64,000 nt of DNA from Zeugodacus cucurbitae. Its lineage: Eukaryota > Arthropoda > Insecta > Diptera > Tephritidae. The stretch spans positions 49,362,501 to 49,426,500 of the forward strand of contig NC_071670.1 in NCBI RefSeq assembly GCF_028554725.1, written 5' to 3'. Numbering within the stretch: position 1 is the first letter of the stretch; each line of letters starts with the position of its first letter. The notes below the pieces were generated by a model that had not been told where the DNA came from, did not search any database, and saw nothing but the letters and a program-made list of their open reading frames with translations. Shown here in pieces: positions 11,537 through 22,537 of this stretch. The translations under genes were made by a program, and so were the position numbers.

Positions 11537-13253
11537 ATGATACACAGCCTATTTATAGTAAACAACAGCGGGTGAGTTATATCGCAATCAAGTTACTTTT
11601 CTTTTCCAAAAATTTATTGTAACATATTTGCTGTTGCCGAAACAAACTTTCACTCCATACCGAAATCTACCATCCTTTTATACGTTTTTTATCATATCTC
11701 CCATCTGTTAATACGCTTTTTGTGATTTCATTAAAAAAATACACCGGCAATAAAGCGTTAATCGCTTTGCGTTAAATATTATATTCTTATTTTCTATAGC
11801 GATGTTTTTCTTGAAAAACATTGGCGTTCGGTTGTTTCCCGTTCAGTGTGCGATTACTTCCTTGATGCCCAGCGCAATGCACCATTGGTAAGTACAAACA
11901 ACAATTACATATTAAAGTATCAATTAATGTCTTCACTACTCTATTAGGACGTTCCGCCTGTGATTGCCACACCTCACTACTACCTCATCACAGTGCAACG
12001 CAATGGCATATCGCTTGTGGCCGCTTGCAAGCAGGAAGTGCCACCATTATTCGTTATTGAATTCCTACACCGTGTGATGGACACATTTCAGGATTACTTT
12101 AGTGATTGCTCTGAGTCAATTATTAAAGAAAATTATGTAGTCGTTTATGAACTGCTCGATGAAATGTTGGATAATGGTTTTCCACTGTCCACGGAGAGTA
12201 ATATACTTAAAGAGCTTATTAAGCCACCAAATATCTTGCGCACCATTGCAAATACAGTCACAGGCAAAAGCAAGTAAGTCACAAATAAATATGTTTCATT
12301 GTTCTCGTTGCTCACAATTATTTGCAGCGTCAGCACTACTCTCCCCTCCGGTCAATTATCGGCTATACCATGGCGTCGTAGTGGTGTGCGTTATAATAAC
12401 AATGAAGCTTATTTCGATGTTATTGAGGAGGTCGATGCAATTATTGATAAGTCTGGCTCCACAGTTTTCGCCGAGATACAGGGTCATGTGTGTATCGAAT
12501 ATTTTTGATTTTTTTTTTGTTGTAATAACTTCAACTTCAAACTTTTTACAGATTGACTGCTGCTGCAAGCTCTCAGGCATGCCTGATCTAACGCTCTCCT
12601 TCATGAATCCACGTCTCTTCGATGACGTCTCATTCCATCCATGCGTGCGCTTCAAGCGTTGGGAGTCCGAACGTTTACTCTCGTTTATACCGCCAGATGG
12701 CAATTTCCGTTTAATGTCCTATCATATTAGTTCACAATCCGTTGTGGCAATACCTGTTTATATAAGACATAATTTCTCTATAAAAACCGGTGAACAGGGT
12801 CGTTTAGATTTGACTGTCGGTCCACGTACCACACTCGGTCGCACGGTGGATAAAGTGAAATTAGAGATTACAATGCCGAAGTGTGTTTTAAATTGCATTT
12901 TAACACCAAATCAAGGCAAATATACATTCGACTCAGTTACTAAGACCTTATCGTGGGAGGTGGGTCGCATTGATGTGTCCAAATTACCAAATATACGAGG
13001 AACTGTGAGTATAAACTTCTTATAATAATCAAAGCCTTGGTATTTTATTACATTCTCGTTCATTTAGGTCTCAATTACACCGGGCAGCACAAATATCGAT
13101 GCCAATCCCTCCATTAATGTGCAATTTACAATCTCACAGTTGGCTGTTTCCGGTCTGAAGGTCAATCGTCTCGATATGTATGGCGAAAAATATAAGCCAT
13201 TCAAGGGTGTCAAGTATATTACTAAGGCGGGCAAATTTCAAGTGCGCATGTAA
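11537..13253 (+). CDS. cm: AP-3 complex subunit mu (carmine orthologue)
   Basis: This is the medium subunit of the AP-3 adaptor, which selects cargo with tyrosine-based signals at endosomes for delivery to lysosomes and pigment granules. In Drosophila the gene is carmine, an eye-colour gene. Six exons splice with GT-AG borders: 11537-11571, 11800-11887, 11948-12273, 12328-12487, 12552-13004 and 13068-13253. They total 1248 nt, or 415 aa, the normal length. The start MIHSLFIVNNSGDVFLEKHW is typical of mu3. Residues about 1-140 form the longin-like domain, which contacts the beta subunit. Residues about 170-415 form the mu homology domain, including AIPWRRSGVRYNNNEAYFDV, GMPDLTLSFMNPRLFDD and FHPCVRFKRWESERLLSFIP, ending KAGKFQVRM. 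Exon 4 must end before GTGTGT at 12488 to keep the frame. No break is seen. It is divergent from the LRRC57-like gene. Confidence 0.97.
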
Positions 13254-13434
13254 GGCGCTTTCTTGCATAATCCAATTTAAATAGTACATTTAACGCAAAT
13301 GATTTTATAGTATATAATTGTATTAGCTTTTGAAAGTGTAACCGCTAATTATACAGATTTGATTCCAACTCATGTAAGTGCTCTGACTCTCTCGCTCAGA
13401 GTTGCTTGTATGCATGAAATATAAGACTTTAAAG

Positions 13435-13440
13435 AATAAA
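13435..13440 (+). promoter_or_regulatory. Poly(A) signal AATAAA of AP-3 mu
   Basis: A canonical AATAAA lies 182 bp after the AP-3 mu stop codon, and TG/T-rich sequence follows (tatgtagtttt...ttgttt). This gives a plausible short 3' UTR. No other AATAAA lies between the stop codon and this site. Confidence 0.6.
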
Positions 13441-13593
13441 CATTTACAGTTATAATTATATAATGCATATGTAGTTTTAAAAATATTTGTTTATACCAAT
13501 ACGTATGCTTGATTGCTTAGATATGATATGCGTTAAGATTCGACATTTCAACTATGTAAAAATTATTTAAACTAAATTGAAAAAAAAAAATAA

Positions 13594-14884
13594 CAAGTAA
13601 GGAAGGGCTAAGTTCGGGTCTAACCGAACATTTTATACTCTCGCAATTTATTTATTAAATTTTATTAATATAACACACATATTCGTCCTATATGTAGTAT
13701 AAGGGCCATTCAAAGTTGGAAACCCTAATATTAGGTATATGGGAGCTAGGTGAAGTTATGACCCGATTTCACCCATTTTTGGCACGGTGACATATTATTA
13801 GAAGAAACATATTCCCTCTGAATTTCTTCAAAATAACTGAGAGTCTTACATATGTTTTCGGTAACAAAAAATTAGAAGCACTGAGATCTTCTGTTCGATA
13901 TATGGGGCCTTAAAAACCTATAGTCCGATTTCGTCGATATCTTCACTAGTGCTTACTTTATATATTGTAAAGTAAACGATTCAGATCGACTTTAAAGTTC
14001 TGGTATATAAGAAGTAGGCGTGGTTGTGAACGGATTTGGCCTATTTTCACAGCATATCATTGTAATGCAAAAAAAAATGTTATGAACAGAATTTCATTGA
14101 AATTGGTCGAGTTGTTTCGGATATATGGTTTTTGACCCTTAAGTGGGCGGGCCACACCCATTTCAAATTTTATATACCAATTTGAGTGCAGCCCTTCCGC
14201 ACCTTCTCTGTAATAGAATTTAAGATTTCTGGTCCTTTTCCTTACTGAATTAAAGCATTTTTAGAAGTTTTCAAAATAACCTTTGTATAGGAGGTGAGCG
14301 TGGCTATAATCCGATTTTATCCATTTTTGGACTCTATAAGGCAGTACCTAAAAGAAACGATTCTAGAGAGTTTGGTTGATATAGCTTAAGTACAAAAAAC
14401 TTAATAGAGGGCGGGGCCACGCCCACTTCTTCAGAGAAATTTCATCCAAATATGCTCCTTCGTAGTGCGATCCTTTGTACCAAATTGTATTTCCATAGCT
14501 TTATTTATGGTACTTTATGTGTTTTCGGTTTTTGCCATTTTGTGGGCGTGGCAGTGGTCCGATTTCGCCCATCTTCGAAGGCAAGACGTGTACCAAATTT
14601 CATCAAGATATTATAATTTTTACTCAATTTACCGCTTGCACAGACGGACGGACAGACAGACATCCGGATTTGAACTCCACTCGTCACACTGATAATTTTG
14701 GTATGTGTGACCTGGTCTACGGAAAGGGGGCTTAGGTGTCAAAAAATCAATTTTCACTTTTTAGTTGATTCGGATGGAAGATTTTTATTTTTTATTTTTA
14801 ACAGCTGTTTCCCAGAAAACTAGTTTTCTCACGCTCCCTTTTCGTAGACCAGGTCACATATATGTATAACTCTATATCTAAGAC
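13594..14884 (+). mobile_element. DINE-1/Helentron-like element, copy 2, 3'-truncated and carrying a nested MITE
   Basis: It starts with the family signature CAAGTAAGGAAGGGCTAAG only about 155 bp after the AP-3 mu poly(A) signal. It runs through the CCACGCCCAC blocks to a GACR tract at about 14645-14661. A 153-bp palindromic element interrupts it at 14706-14858. After that insertion the family sequence resumes (ataactctatatctaa) but stops near 14884. The terminal hairpin and GAGAGTATAAAA end are missing. Confidence 0.8.
14706..14858. mobile_element. 153-bp MITE nested in DINE copy 2
   Basis: The two ends are inverted copies: TGTGACCTGGTCTACG at the left and CGTAGACCAGGTCACA at the right, perfect over 16 bp, extending imperfectly with GAAAGGGG/CCCTTTT. 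It splits a stretch that is continuous in other DINE copies (ggtatatataac...ctatatc). No coding capacity. The flanks (tatg / tatatg) leave the exact target duplication unclear, so the superfamily is undecided. Confidence 0.75.
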
Positions 14885-16480
14885 AACATTCTTCAAATTA
14901 TTTTGAGGAATGATTCCGAGTATGTATAGAAATCTTGATCCCTCCTATTTACGTAGATCCGACTGTAGTGGGAAGGAACTCCTCCTCCAAATCATCATTG
15001 GTCATACTCAACATTGTGAAGATCAACGAAAAGGAAATTGATTCTCTCACTGAACAGACTCAGATTTTTATATGGAAAAGAATAGAAATCTCCGCTAAAA
15101 CAACAACAAAAATTCACAACGGTCCTGAATAATTTATTTTCACGCTCTTACATTTTTATGCAAACTCATTCTGATAAGACACACATGAAGCGGCATAATG
15201 CATCATTTCATAAGACGCACTGCACTCAGCAGTGTGAGATATTCGGTGTTGTTGCTATGCCGTAGCTACTCACTGTTGCAACCCACTGTTTGTTGAACCA
15301 AAGCAAATCAATAGGAATTTGTGAGTTGTTCAAAATGCAAAACTTGATTTTACGCGTAGACAAATGTACATACTAACACATACATATGTACATCTATATA
15401 TGCATATACATATATGTATGTATGAATATGCACAACGTGCAAGAGCCACACATTAAAGTATAAAGTCAGCGGGTTATTGCAACTGCATTTCAGTTGGCAA
15501 CAAGTTGCAGTGTCGGTGGCGGCGACGACTCTTGTTGTGTCTTCTATAGTTAGTTGGTTGCACTGGTGCTGGCAGCATTTTTGCATTTTAAAACTCTTCG
15601 ACGTTCAAGCTTTGTCGCGATAGACATCGTTGCAGCGCGCTTGGATGCTGCGCGAAACCTGTTTCAAGCCATAAGTGGCAAAAGCTATTTTTCAGTTTAT
15701 TTTATTTTATTTTATTTAAATAATAAAAATAAATTTTAATACCCTTTTTCGTCTAATGCAATAGTGAGTGACAATGGCAAAGATATATACATTTTTATGA
15801 CTTTCATATTTTATAATAAAATATTGTAATGAGTCGCTAATGTCTACAGTAAAAACCTTCAATGTCCAACTGCAATCTAAAATCGATTGTACTTTAGTTT
15901 CTAAACTTTAATCATTTGCTTTCCAAGATAGTCTTGTCAAATGACTGGTATAATCGAATTTTACTCCTGTCATGAATAGTCAGTCTCCTTAGAAAATTTA
16001 AACTAATGGATTTCTTGCCATTAAAATTTCTTTTTGGAAGTTAAAGTGGTCGAGGGATAGGGCTCTGAAATGTTTTTTTTTTACTACAAGAGTAATTTAT
16101 TAGAGAATTTTTGAGAGCAAAGGGAACCAAATCAACAATTTATGGAATTTTCGGCTATCAAATAATGGTGCTTCGAAGTTAAACTCTTCCAAAGTTAGGC
16201 AATGAGCTAGACCTTAAAGGCAAACATGCCTTCCTCTTGGTTTGGAACTAATGTATCTGCCCCAAAGGTTTTCATATATCTCATATTTTTAATTTCATGC
16301 GATTTTCGATTTAAAATTATATGGTTGCAATTTCCCGTGAGTCCATGTATATTTCGATATGGTCATCAAAAAATTACAGTGTTAAACGCTTTGAGAATCC
16401 GTTGTCGGTCTAAAGAAGAACCGCTGTTCCTCCTTCGCTGTTAACCGTAGATAAATATAATGACTTACATCTCCAATCAG
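14885..16480. other. Gene-free stretch
   Basis: I see no gene. There are short ATAC/ATGT-rich runs at 15365-15430 and a T/A-rich TTTTA run at about 15692-15715. Reading frames here are 60-78 codons, show no domain, and several start on non-ATG codons. Confidence 0.5.
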
Positions 16481-16489
16481 GTTCAGATC

Positions 16490-16990
16490 CGCCATTGATC
16501 GGATAAAATCCGAGTCAATTACGGTACCGCAGAACCGATTGTTGTGGGAATTGTAGAACTGCCATTCACAGCGGAGCAGTTAACACCTTCCTTGACTTCC
16601 TACACGTAAATGGCGTAATTAAAGTCAAATCAGGAGTCAAGTCAGACACTGAGCTCGAGTACCTGCACGAATCTTCATTATGGATACTGTAGTAGATGAA
16701 ACTCCTACCCATCCAAACTGAACCCTAGACTGGAGCTCGGTCTCTGCTATGACTCAAATTACGCCATTATATGTTATGCATGCAAAGAGTACGCACATGA
16801 CACAAACTACCTCTTTGCATGCCCAATTAACCATATCTATATAACATCTCTTTCCCGAGATGAAACAGCTCGTTCCCTGGGCTTCGCGTTAGTTGGCTTC
16901 GAAGACAATCGACTTGGTTTAGTTAACCGTTACAACAGCAACAGCACCCTGCTGTTGCTTTCATCGTCCCCATGATGGTCGAGTCTACGA
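16490..16990 (+). mobile_element. Non-LTR retrotransposon fragment (C-terminus of the RT ORF plus 3' UTR)
   Basis: The plus strand encodes CYACKEYAHDTNYLFACP (about 16770-16825). This is the C-x2-C...HDTxHLFxCP zinc-knuckle-like motif found at the C-terminus of Jockey-type LINE polyproteins. It is followed by a 3' end with acaacagcaacagc, as in the related insect elements. Upstream sequence resembles the end of the RT/post-RT region but is broken by stops. It is an old 5'-truncated relic. The clade call is inference. Confidence 0.6.
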
Positions 16991-17101
16991 ATGTGGAATG
17001 GACCTGGATTTTTATCCGGCGATAGATTGCCATCATTTTTTTTTATTTTGCTACAATAAAATCATAATCATAAGCTTTCAAATCTGTTGCCAAACGATTC
17101 T

Positions 17102-19035
17102 TTTTATACTCTCGCAACCTGTTGCACAGAGTATTATAGTTTTGTTCACATAACGGTTGTTTGTGTCACCAAGAAATATAAGAGAAGAAATGATCAGGAT
17201 GACGAGAGGATTTGAAATCCGGATGTCTGTCCGCCCGTCTGTCCGTCTGTCCGTGCAAGCGATAACTTGAGTAAAAATTAAGATATCTTAATGAAACTTG
17301 GACCACATGTTCTTTGGCACCCTGAGGAGCAAAATCGGTCCACTGCCACGCCCACAAAATGGCGGAAACCGAAAAACTATATAGTGTCATAACTAAGCCA
17401 TAAATAAAGTTATGAAAATAAAATTTGGAACATAGGATCGCATTAGGGAGGGGCACATTTGAATGTAATTTTTTTTGAAAAGTAGGCTTGACCCCGCCCC
17501 CAAATAGGTTTTTTGTATATAACTTACAAACCAATAAAGCTATATAAACCAAACATTCTGCAGTCGTTTATTTTAGCCATTTCCTTATACAGTCCAAAAA
17601 TGAAAGAAATCGGATAATAACCACGCCCACCTCCCATACAAAGGTGAGGTTGAAAATTACTAAAAGTGCGTTAACTCACTAACGAAAAACGTCAGAAACA
17701 CCAAATTATACATAAGAAATGGCAGAAGGAAGCTGCACTGAGATTTTTTTACAAAATGGAAAATGGGCGTGGCATCGCCCACTTATGGGTCAAAAACCAT
17801 ATCTCAGGAATTATTCGACCGATTTCAATGAAATTCGGTATATAACACTTTCTTGACACCCTGATGACACGGGTGGAATATGGGCGAAATCGGTTCACAA
17901 CTACGTCTATATATATATATATATATTTGGCGTAGGAACCGCTTTAAGCGATTATAGCCGAATCCACCAGAGCGCGCCACTCATTCCTCCTTTTTGCTTT
18001 TTGGCGCCAACTGGAAACACCAAGTGAAGCCAGGTCACTTTGCACTTGGTCTTTCCACCGGAGTGGAGGTCGTCCTCTTCCGCGGCTTCCTCCAGCGGGT
18101 ACTGCATCGAATACTTTCAGAGCTGGAGTGTTTTCTTCCATCCGTACAACATGACCTAGCCAGGGATGGGGTCATATGTAGAAGTTCACGCAAGTGAGGA
18201 AAGTTTCTGATTGCCATTCACTTGGGAGTGGCCAGGAACGATTCTTTTGCATATGACTCAAGCAGCTCACGACTTCCGGTTTTAGACCAAGTATCCCCTG
18301 GGTAGCTAACAGACATCCGTTTGGAGGCGAGCTAAAGTGAGAAGGCGAAGCCCGCTTGTGCGGTTGTGCGTAGGGCTTGGGACCCACCACATAAAAACGA
18401 ATAACCAGTGAATAAGAAACACAACTACGTCTACTTCCCATATAACTCAATTTTGAATTCTTTGGATTCGTTCACTTTATAATACATATATATCGTACAT
18501 TAGGAACAAATGAAGATAGCGGAATAAAACTTTACACAAATACTGTATTTGAGCTGTGACATCACTTGTGGAAAAATTGTCAAAATCGGGCCATGACTTT
18601 TCAAGACCCCTGATATCGAACATGAAAAACTCAGTGCCTACGGGTAATTTTTCACCGAAAATATAGGTAAATCCCTCAGATATTTTTATGTAATTCATTC
18701 CCTCTGAATTTTTTTCATATAACAGTTTCTCTCTGTACCTGAAATGGTAAAAATCGGGTCATAACTTCCCCCAAGTCCCATATACCTAATTATAAGTAAT
18801 ATTAAATTAAGTGAGCGTATAGTCTTCGATACATTGTATCTTGGTGGTGAAAATGAGTGAAATCGGTTTAGGAATTACCTCAGTCCCCATATACTATTAA
18901 TGATGATTTTCGTTATTCGATTGAACTTTATACCGAATATATGGGTCGAATTGTGTTATCTTTATAAAATTACATCAATAAATTGCGAGAATATAAAATG
19001 TTCGGTTACACCCGAACTTAGCCCTTCCTTACTTG
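17102..19035 (-). mobile_element. DINE-1/Helentron-like element, copy 3, with nested LINE derivative
   Basis: The left end reads TTTATACTCTCGCAACCTGT, with the 7-bp hairpin arms ATACTCT/AGAGTAT. A CTGTCC/GTCY tract lies at about 17226-17256. The far end is CCGAACTTAGCCCTTCCTTACTTG at 19012-19035. A LINE-derived insert occupies 17910-18419. Without it the element is about 1.41 kb, the long form of the family, and it matches copy 7 (56816-58235) along most of its length. Confidence 0.85.
17896..18433 (-). mobile_element. LINE-derived insertion with 14-bp target-site duplication
   Basis: CACAACTACGTCTA is present at 17896-17909 and again at 18420-18433. The equivalent place in DINE copy 7 has it once, so the 510 bp between (17910-18419) is a clean insertion. 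On the minus strand the insert ends in a roughly 20-nt TA repeat tail. It encodes KVFDAVPAGGSRGRGRPPLR followed by WKDQVQSDL, the C-terminal tail of an RT ORF seen in many insect non-LTR elements. Its 5' part (about 18200-18419) does not match RT and looks like the 5' leader of the element, so the copy is either internally deleted or a SINE-like derivative. Confidence 0.8.
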
Positions 19036-19120
19036 TTTCCTTTGGATATTAAGTAGAGCTCGAAAAGGTCATCCAACAAAATCCGTACCAACGATAGAGT
19101 TCGGTTACTGTATACGTTTT

Positions 19121-19497
19121 ATAGCGTTTTTAGACAGCAGCTAATTGATAAATTAACTGGCCTCTGCTCGGTTAAAATGCTTATTAAGATCGATTTACCA
19201 TACAAAATAAAATCCATATTTATTTTTAAATGAATTTTAATCGACTTGAAAATCAAATGCAACTCTGCGACGTTCTTTGTCTGTGATTAGCTGAATTTTT
19301 TGAAAAAAAGCTACGGTAGATGTCGCTGCTAAAACAGCAATCAGCTGATGAAACTTAGCAACTTCTTAGGAAAAGCAAAAACAAATATGTATAACAGTTG
19401 ATCAGTTATCGAGTAGCCGGCAAAATAAAAGGCAAAAAAGGGGGTTCTCAATAAAAATTTAAATTGATCAATTAATTTGGCTGTCTAAAAACGCTAT
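19121..19497. mobile_element. 377-bp MITE with about 30-bp terminal inverted repeats
   Basis: The left end ATAGCGTTTTTAGACAGC and right end GCTGTCTAAAAACGCTAT are perfect inverted copies over 18 bp. The inversion continues imperfectly through TAATTGAT/ATCAATTA. There is no reading frame. A second copy at 60641-62020 shares the interior and right end (GGCTGTCTAAAAACGC) but lacks the left terminus and is split by DINE copy 8. The exact target duplication (TA or AT) cannot be fixed from these two copies. Confidence 0.8.
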
Positions 19498-21769
19498 TAG
19501 CTTTCTGTTTCTTTTCTATTCAACTTCAAATATTCGCCTCTTGAAAAGCGAAATCCACCATTGGAATTTTTAAAGAGTTTTCTCACACATTCAACCTGTT
19601 CAGTTCAGTCCCATTAGTCCGATTCCTTCGAATGACGAACCTGGAGATTTTCCCTATATAAGATATAATATGAAGATATAATAGACATAAATATTTGCAA
19701 TATTCTTAATTAATATTTAATTACAGCAGTTAATTTAAAAGTTAAATAATAATATGTTTGTGTTTACGTTATCAAAATCGTTTTTTATTGCTAAATTACA
19801 GTGCAAGCGTGCCCACTTTTCTACAATATTTACTTCACCCAGCGCCATTATTTAGCGTGAATTGCATATTTTACTTGCTTAGAGATTACTTAACTCTTAA
19901 TCCATTTGAATTCTACTTCATGAATGTTCTTAACGTCATGACTTGGACTTTGCTTTGTTGAATTGCCTACGGGAGGAAAACAACAAAACAAAACCAAACA
20001 AAACAAATGAAAGCAAAACAAAAGACTTAAGTAACGAACTCATATATCATAAAAACTCACTTGAGTAATATATGTACGAGTATATATATATAATTTTAAA
20101 TAATAATGCGTGTGTACTTTTTGATTTAATTATTACTGAGCGGACACAACGTTTTGTAAGCTTACACAGCAATTTGTGACGTGTTTGCCCAACAACATTT
20201 TGCTTCAATGAATCAGTTCACAACTATTTCCGGTGCACAAGTGAGTGAGCCACATAAAATGGTTAATAAAAAAGTTCGCAAAATACTTTTTTTATTGCCA
20301 AAAAGGCAATATTTTATGCCACACCACGCATCGTTGTGGCTTGTGGCGGAAAATTGGCTTGAAAAAGACATTCGATGTGTAAGATTAATTAAAGCGTTTT
20401 TTGTACGATATATGCGCGCACTGACTAATTCATATTTTTCGGAAATTTTGTTTTTTTTTTGGATACAATGAAGAAAACAAGTTTCACGAAAGAATCCATA
20501 CATTGATGAATGAGAACGAGATGTAATATTTTATGATTCAATGAATGTATTCAATTTCAGACATAAATCCATTATAACTTTCTTAATTGGTTACAGATAA
20601 CTTATTCATTCATATACAATTGTCCTTAAATCCTTGGTGTTACCCAAATTTTAAAAAATTAAACTAGTTCCCTAAACGTCTGATCCACTCTGATAGGAAA
20701 AGCATTTTAGCATTTGTTTCTTAGTATTCTCGGCTACTTTTGACCATTTATCATTCAGTTTTTAAGTCTTTTTATGGGTCAAAAACTATATATCCGCACC
20801 TACTCGACCAATTTTAACAAAATTCGGTTCAAAACATTTTTTTCGCATCCAAATGCTACGGTTTGGGCAAAGTCGGATTCCAGCCAAGACTATTTTCTAT
20901 ATAACTTTCTGATTCGTTCACTTTACAATTGAATACATCAAGGGCGAAAAAGATATCGGAACAAAACTTTACAAAAACACTTCATTTGAGGTGTGACATT
21001 TCAAAGACCCAGATATCGAAAATAAGGATTTCAGTTATTGTGAATGAGTTTTATCCATATACCTGATATAAGGGTTATCAAACTGTTATATATAATGATT
21101 CGAAAACTTGTTGTCATGGTGAAAGACATTTCGTAATTGCAACTTTATAGAAAACCTCGTCCATATTGGAAGAATACGAGCTTATCTTAAGGCAAATTTT
21201 CACCAGTAAAATCATTCACATTAGACAGGAAGAATTAATAATCAATTGGTGCCAGGTTCGGACCATAGAAAGCATAAGAACATCCCAGCCAAACTGTCCT
21301 GACGTTGTTCTTATGGAGCACAATTCCAGTCCCACTCAGTACAAAGCAACACCTTCCTGACCGTCAACCCAGGTTGTTAGCTATTTTTTGTGGCTGACCT
21401 TATTCGCTTGACGTTTTTAACGAACGAACTTTAAGTAGCGAATCGAACTTTAGTCTTTAGAAACGAATTGATTTTGACCTATTCAGATTTGAAATAAAGT
21501 TCGGTCCATGAAGTATTTTTTGCGTCACCTCTTGTAGTGTCCACACAACATATTAAAATGGTTCAACACGTTTTTTTGTGCATGTCTGTCGGACGCTGTC
21601 CATTATTTTATCGATATTTTCGTTTATTGCCCTCTCTTGAACATTATCAGGATCATAAAGTCAAAGAAGTTTTGTAGTACGAAGTCTTACCTTTCTAACG
21701 CGGGATACTAAAACGCCATTTATTGGAAGATTTTTTTTACTCCCTAATCTCTAGCGTTTTATTAAATAT
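19498..21769. other. Gene-free stretch with a DINE relic
   Basis: No gene is supported. About 20760-21165 (minus orientation) is a decayed DINE copy, shown by tatgggtcaaaaac, a ctcgaccaattttaac segment and the gatatcgg/aaaactttac vocabulary of the intact copies. 19980-20027 is an AAAAC-rich simple repeat. The overlapping 96-codon frames at 20181-20503 on opposite strands are judged to be chance. Confidence 0.5.
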
Positions 21770-22365
21770 TAGCAGACGGCTTCGGTTTCGCTCGGGCTTA
21801 AACTTAAACCTTAAACTTATTTAAAAAAAAATAAAATGAGAAAAATTCGAACATGAAATTATATTTTAATTGCAATGAGCTAAAGCTTGATTACAACCTC
21901 TAGTTTTTGGTGTCCACTATCTTTCTCTCTCATTATAAAGGCGTTGGTCATGCTCAGAGTTGGATTCCCTAGCTAGCGAGCTTGTATATTTCTACTAATT
22001 TGTTCTTCAAGCCACTGCACACGCTCCGTACTCGACTCTCAAGCCCGTACTTGGGAGGTTTTGAAATTTTGTTCAGCAAGCAGCTGCGAGCGCTCGTTAC
22101 TCGACTCTCTGGCATGCGATTGCGATGCGAAGAGAATGACTTGCAAAACGATTTTCAGATTAAGATTCTCCATCACGGAGTCTTTTGTACCCTCACCTGG
22201 GAACTATTTCCAAAAAGTTGAGAATCTACCAATAAATCTAGCCTATGTTACTCGGGGTGAATGTAGCTTTCCAATGGTGAAATTTCGAAATCGGCACAGT
22301 AGTTTTTGAGTTTATTCATTACAAATCTTTCCTCTTCATCATAGTAGTATAGATTATATGTAGTC
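21770..22365 (+). mobile_element. Non-LTR element or SINE 3'-end fragment
   Basis: It opens with an AGACGGCTTCGGTTTCGCTC block. It ends with CGGCACAGTAGTTTTTGAG, TTATTCATTACAAATCTTTC and a terminal ATAGTAGTATAGATTATATG. This 3'-end sequence (frame-like 'cagtagtttttgagtttat' then 'agtatagat') is common to many insect RTE/CR1-like 3' UTRs and their SINEs. The frames at 21982-22309 lie inside it and are not genes. Clade assignment is uncertain. Confidence 0.5.
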
Positions 22366-22447
22366 AACCTTGATTTTACTATCTTATTATTCTAAAATAT
22401 GTACTTTATTTATCTCACTAATTATTATTTTATAATTTATTTTACAG

Positions 22448-22537
22448 CTATTTCACCGCTCCACATTCAATCTACGCAACTTAAAATCGTTCAACAAAAT
22501 AACATAACAGTTTAATTAGCAAAAATCATCAGCTCAA
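22448..22537 (+). other. Possible 90-bp untranslated exon
   Basis: A strong acceptor (TTATTTTACAG, preceded by a T/A-rich tract) and a strong donor (CAA/GTGAGT) bracket 90 bp rich in CA and AA that would suit a 5' UTR exon. No partner exon can be pointed to, and chance pairs of this quality are common in 64 kb. This is offered only as a candidate. Confidence 0.15.

Noticed and set aside
17166..17552. 128-codon minus frame; also 46435-46785 (minus), 56788-57264 (minus) and 27629-27919 (plus)
   Set aside because: These recur with similar residues in every DINE copy, but the frame is broken differently each time and shows no protein family. They are by-products of the repeat.
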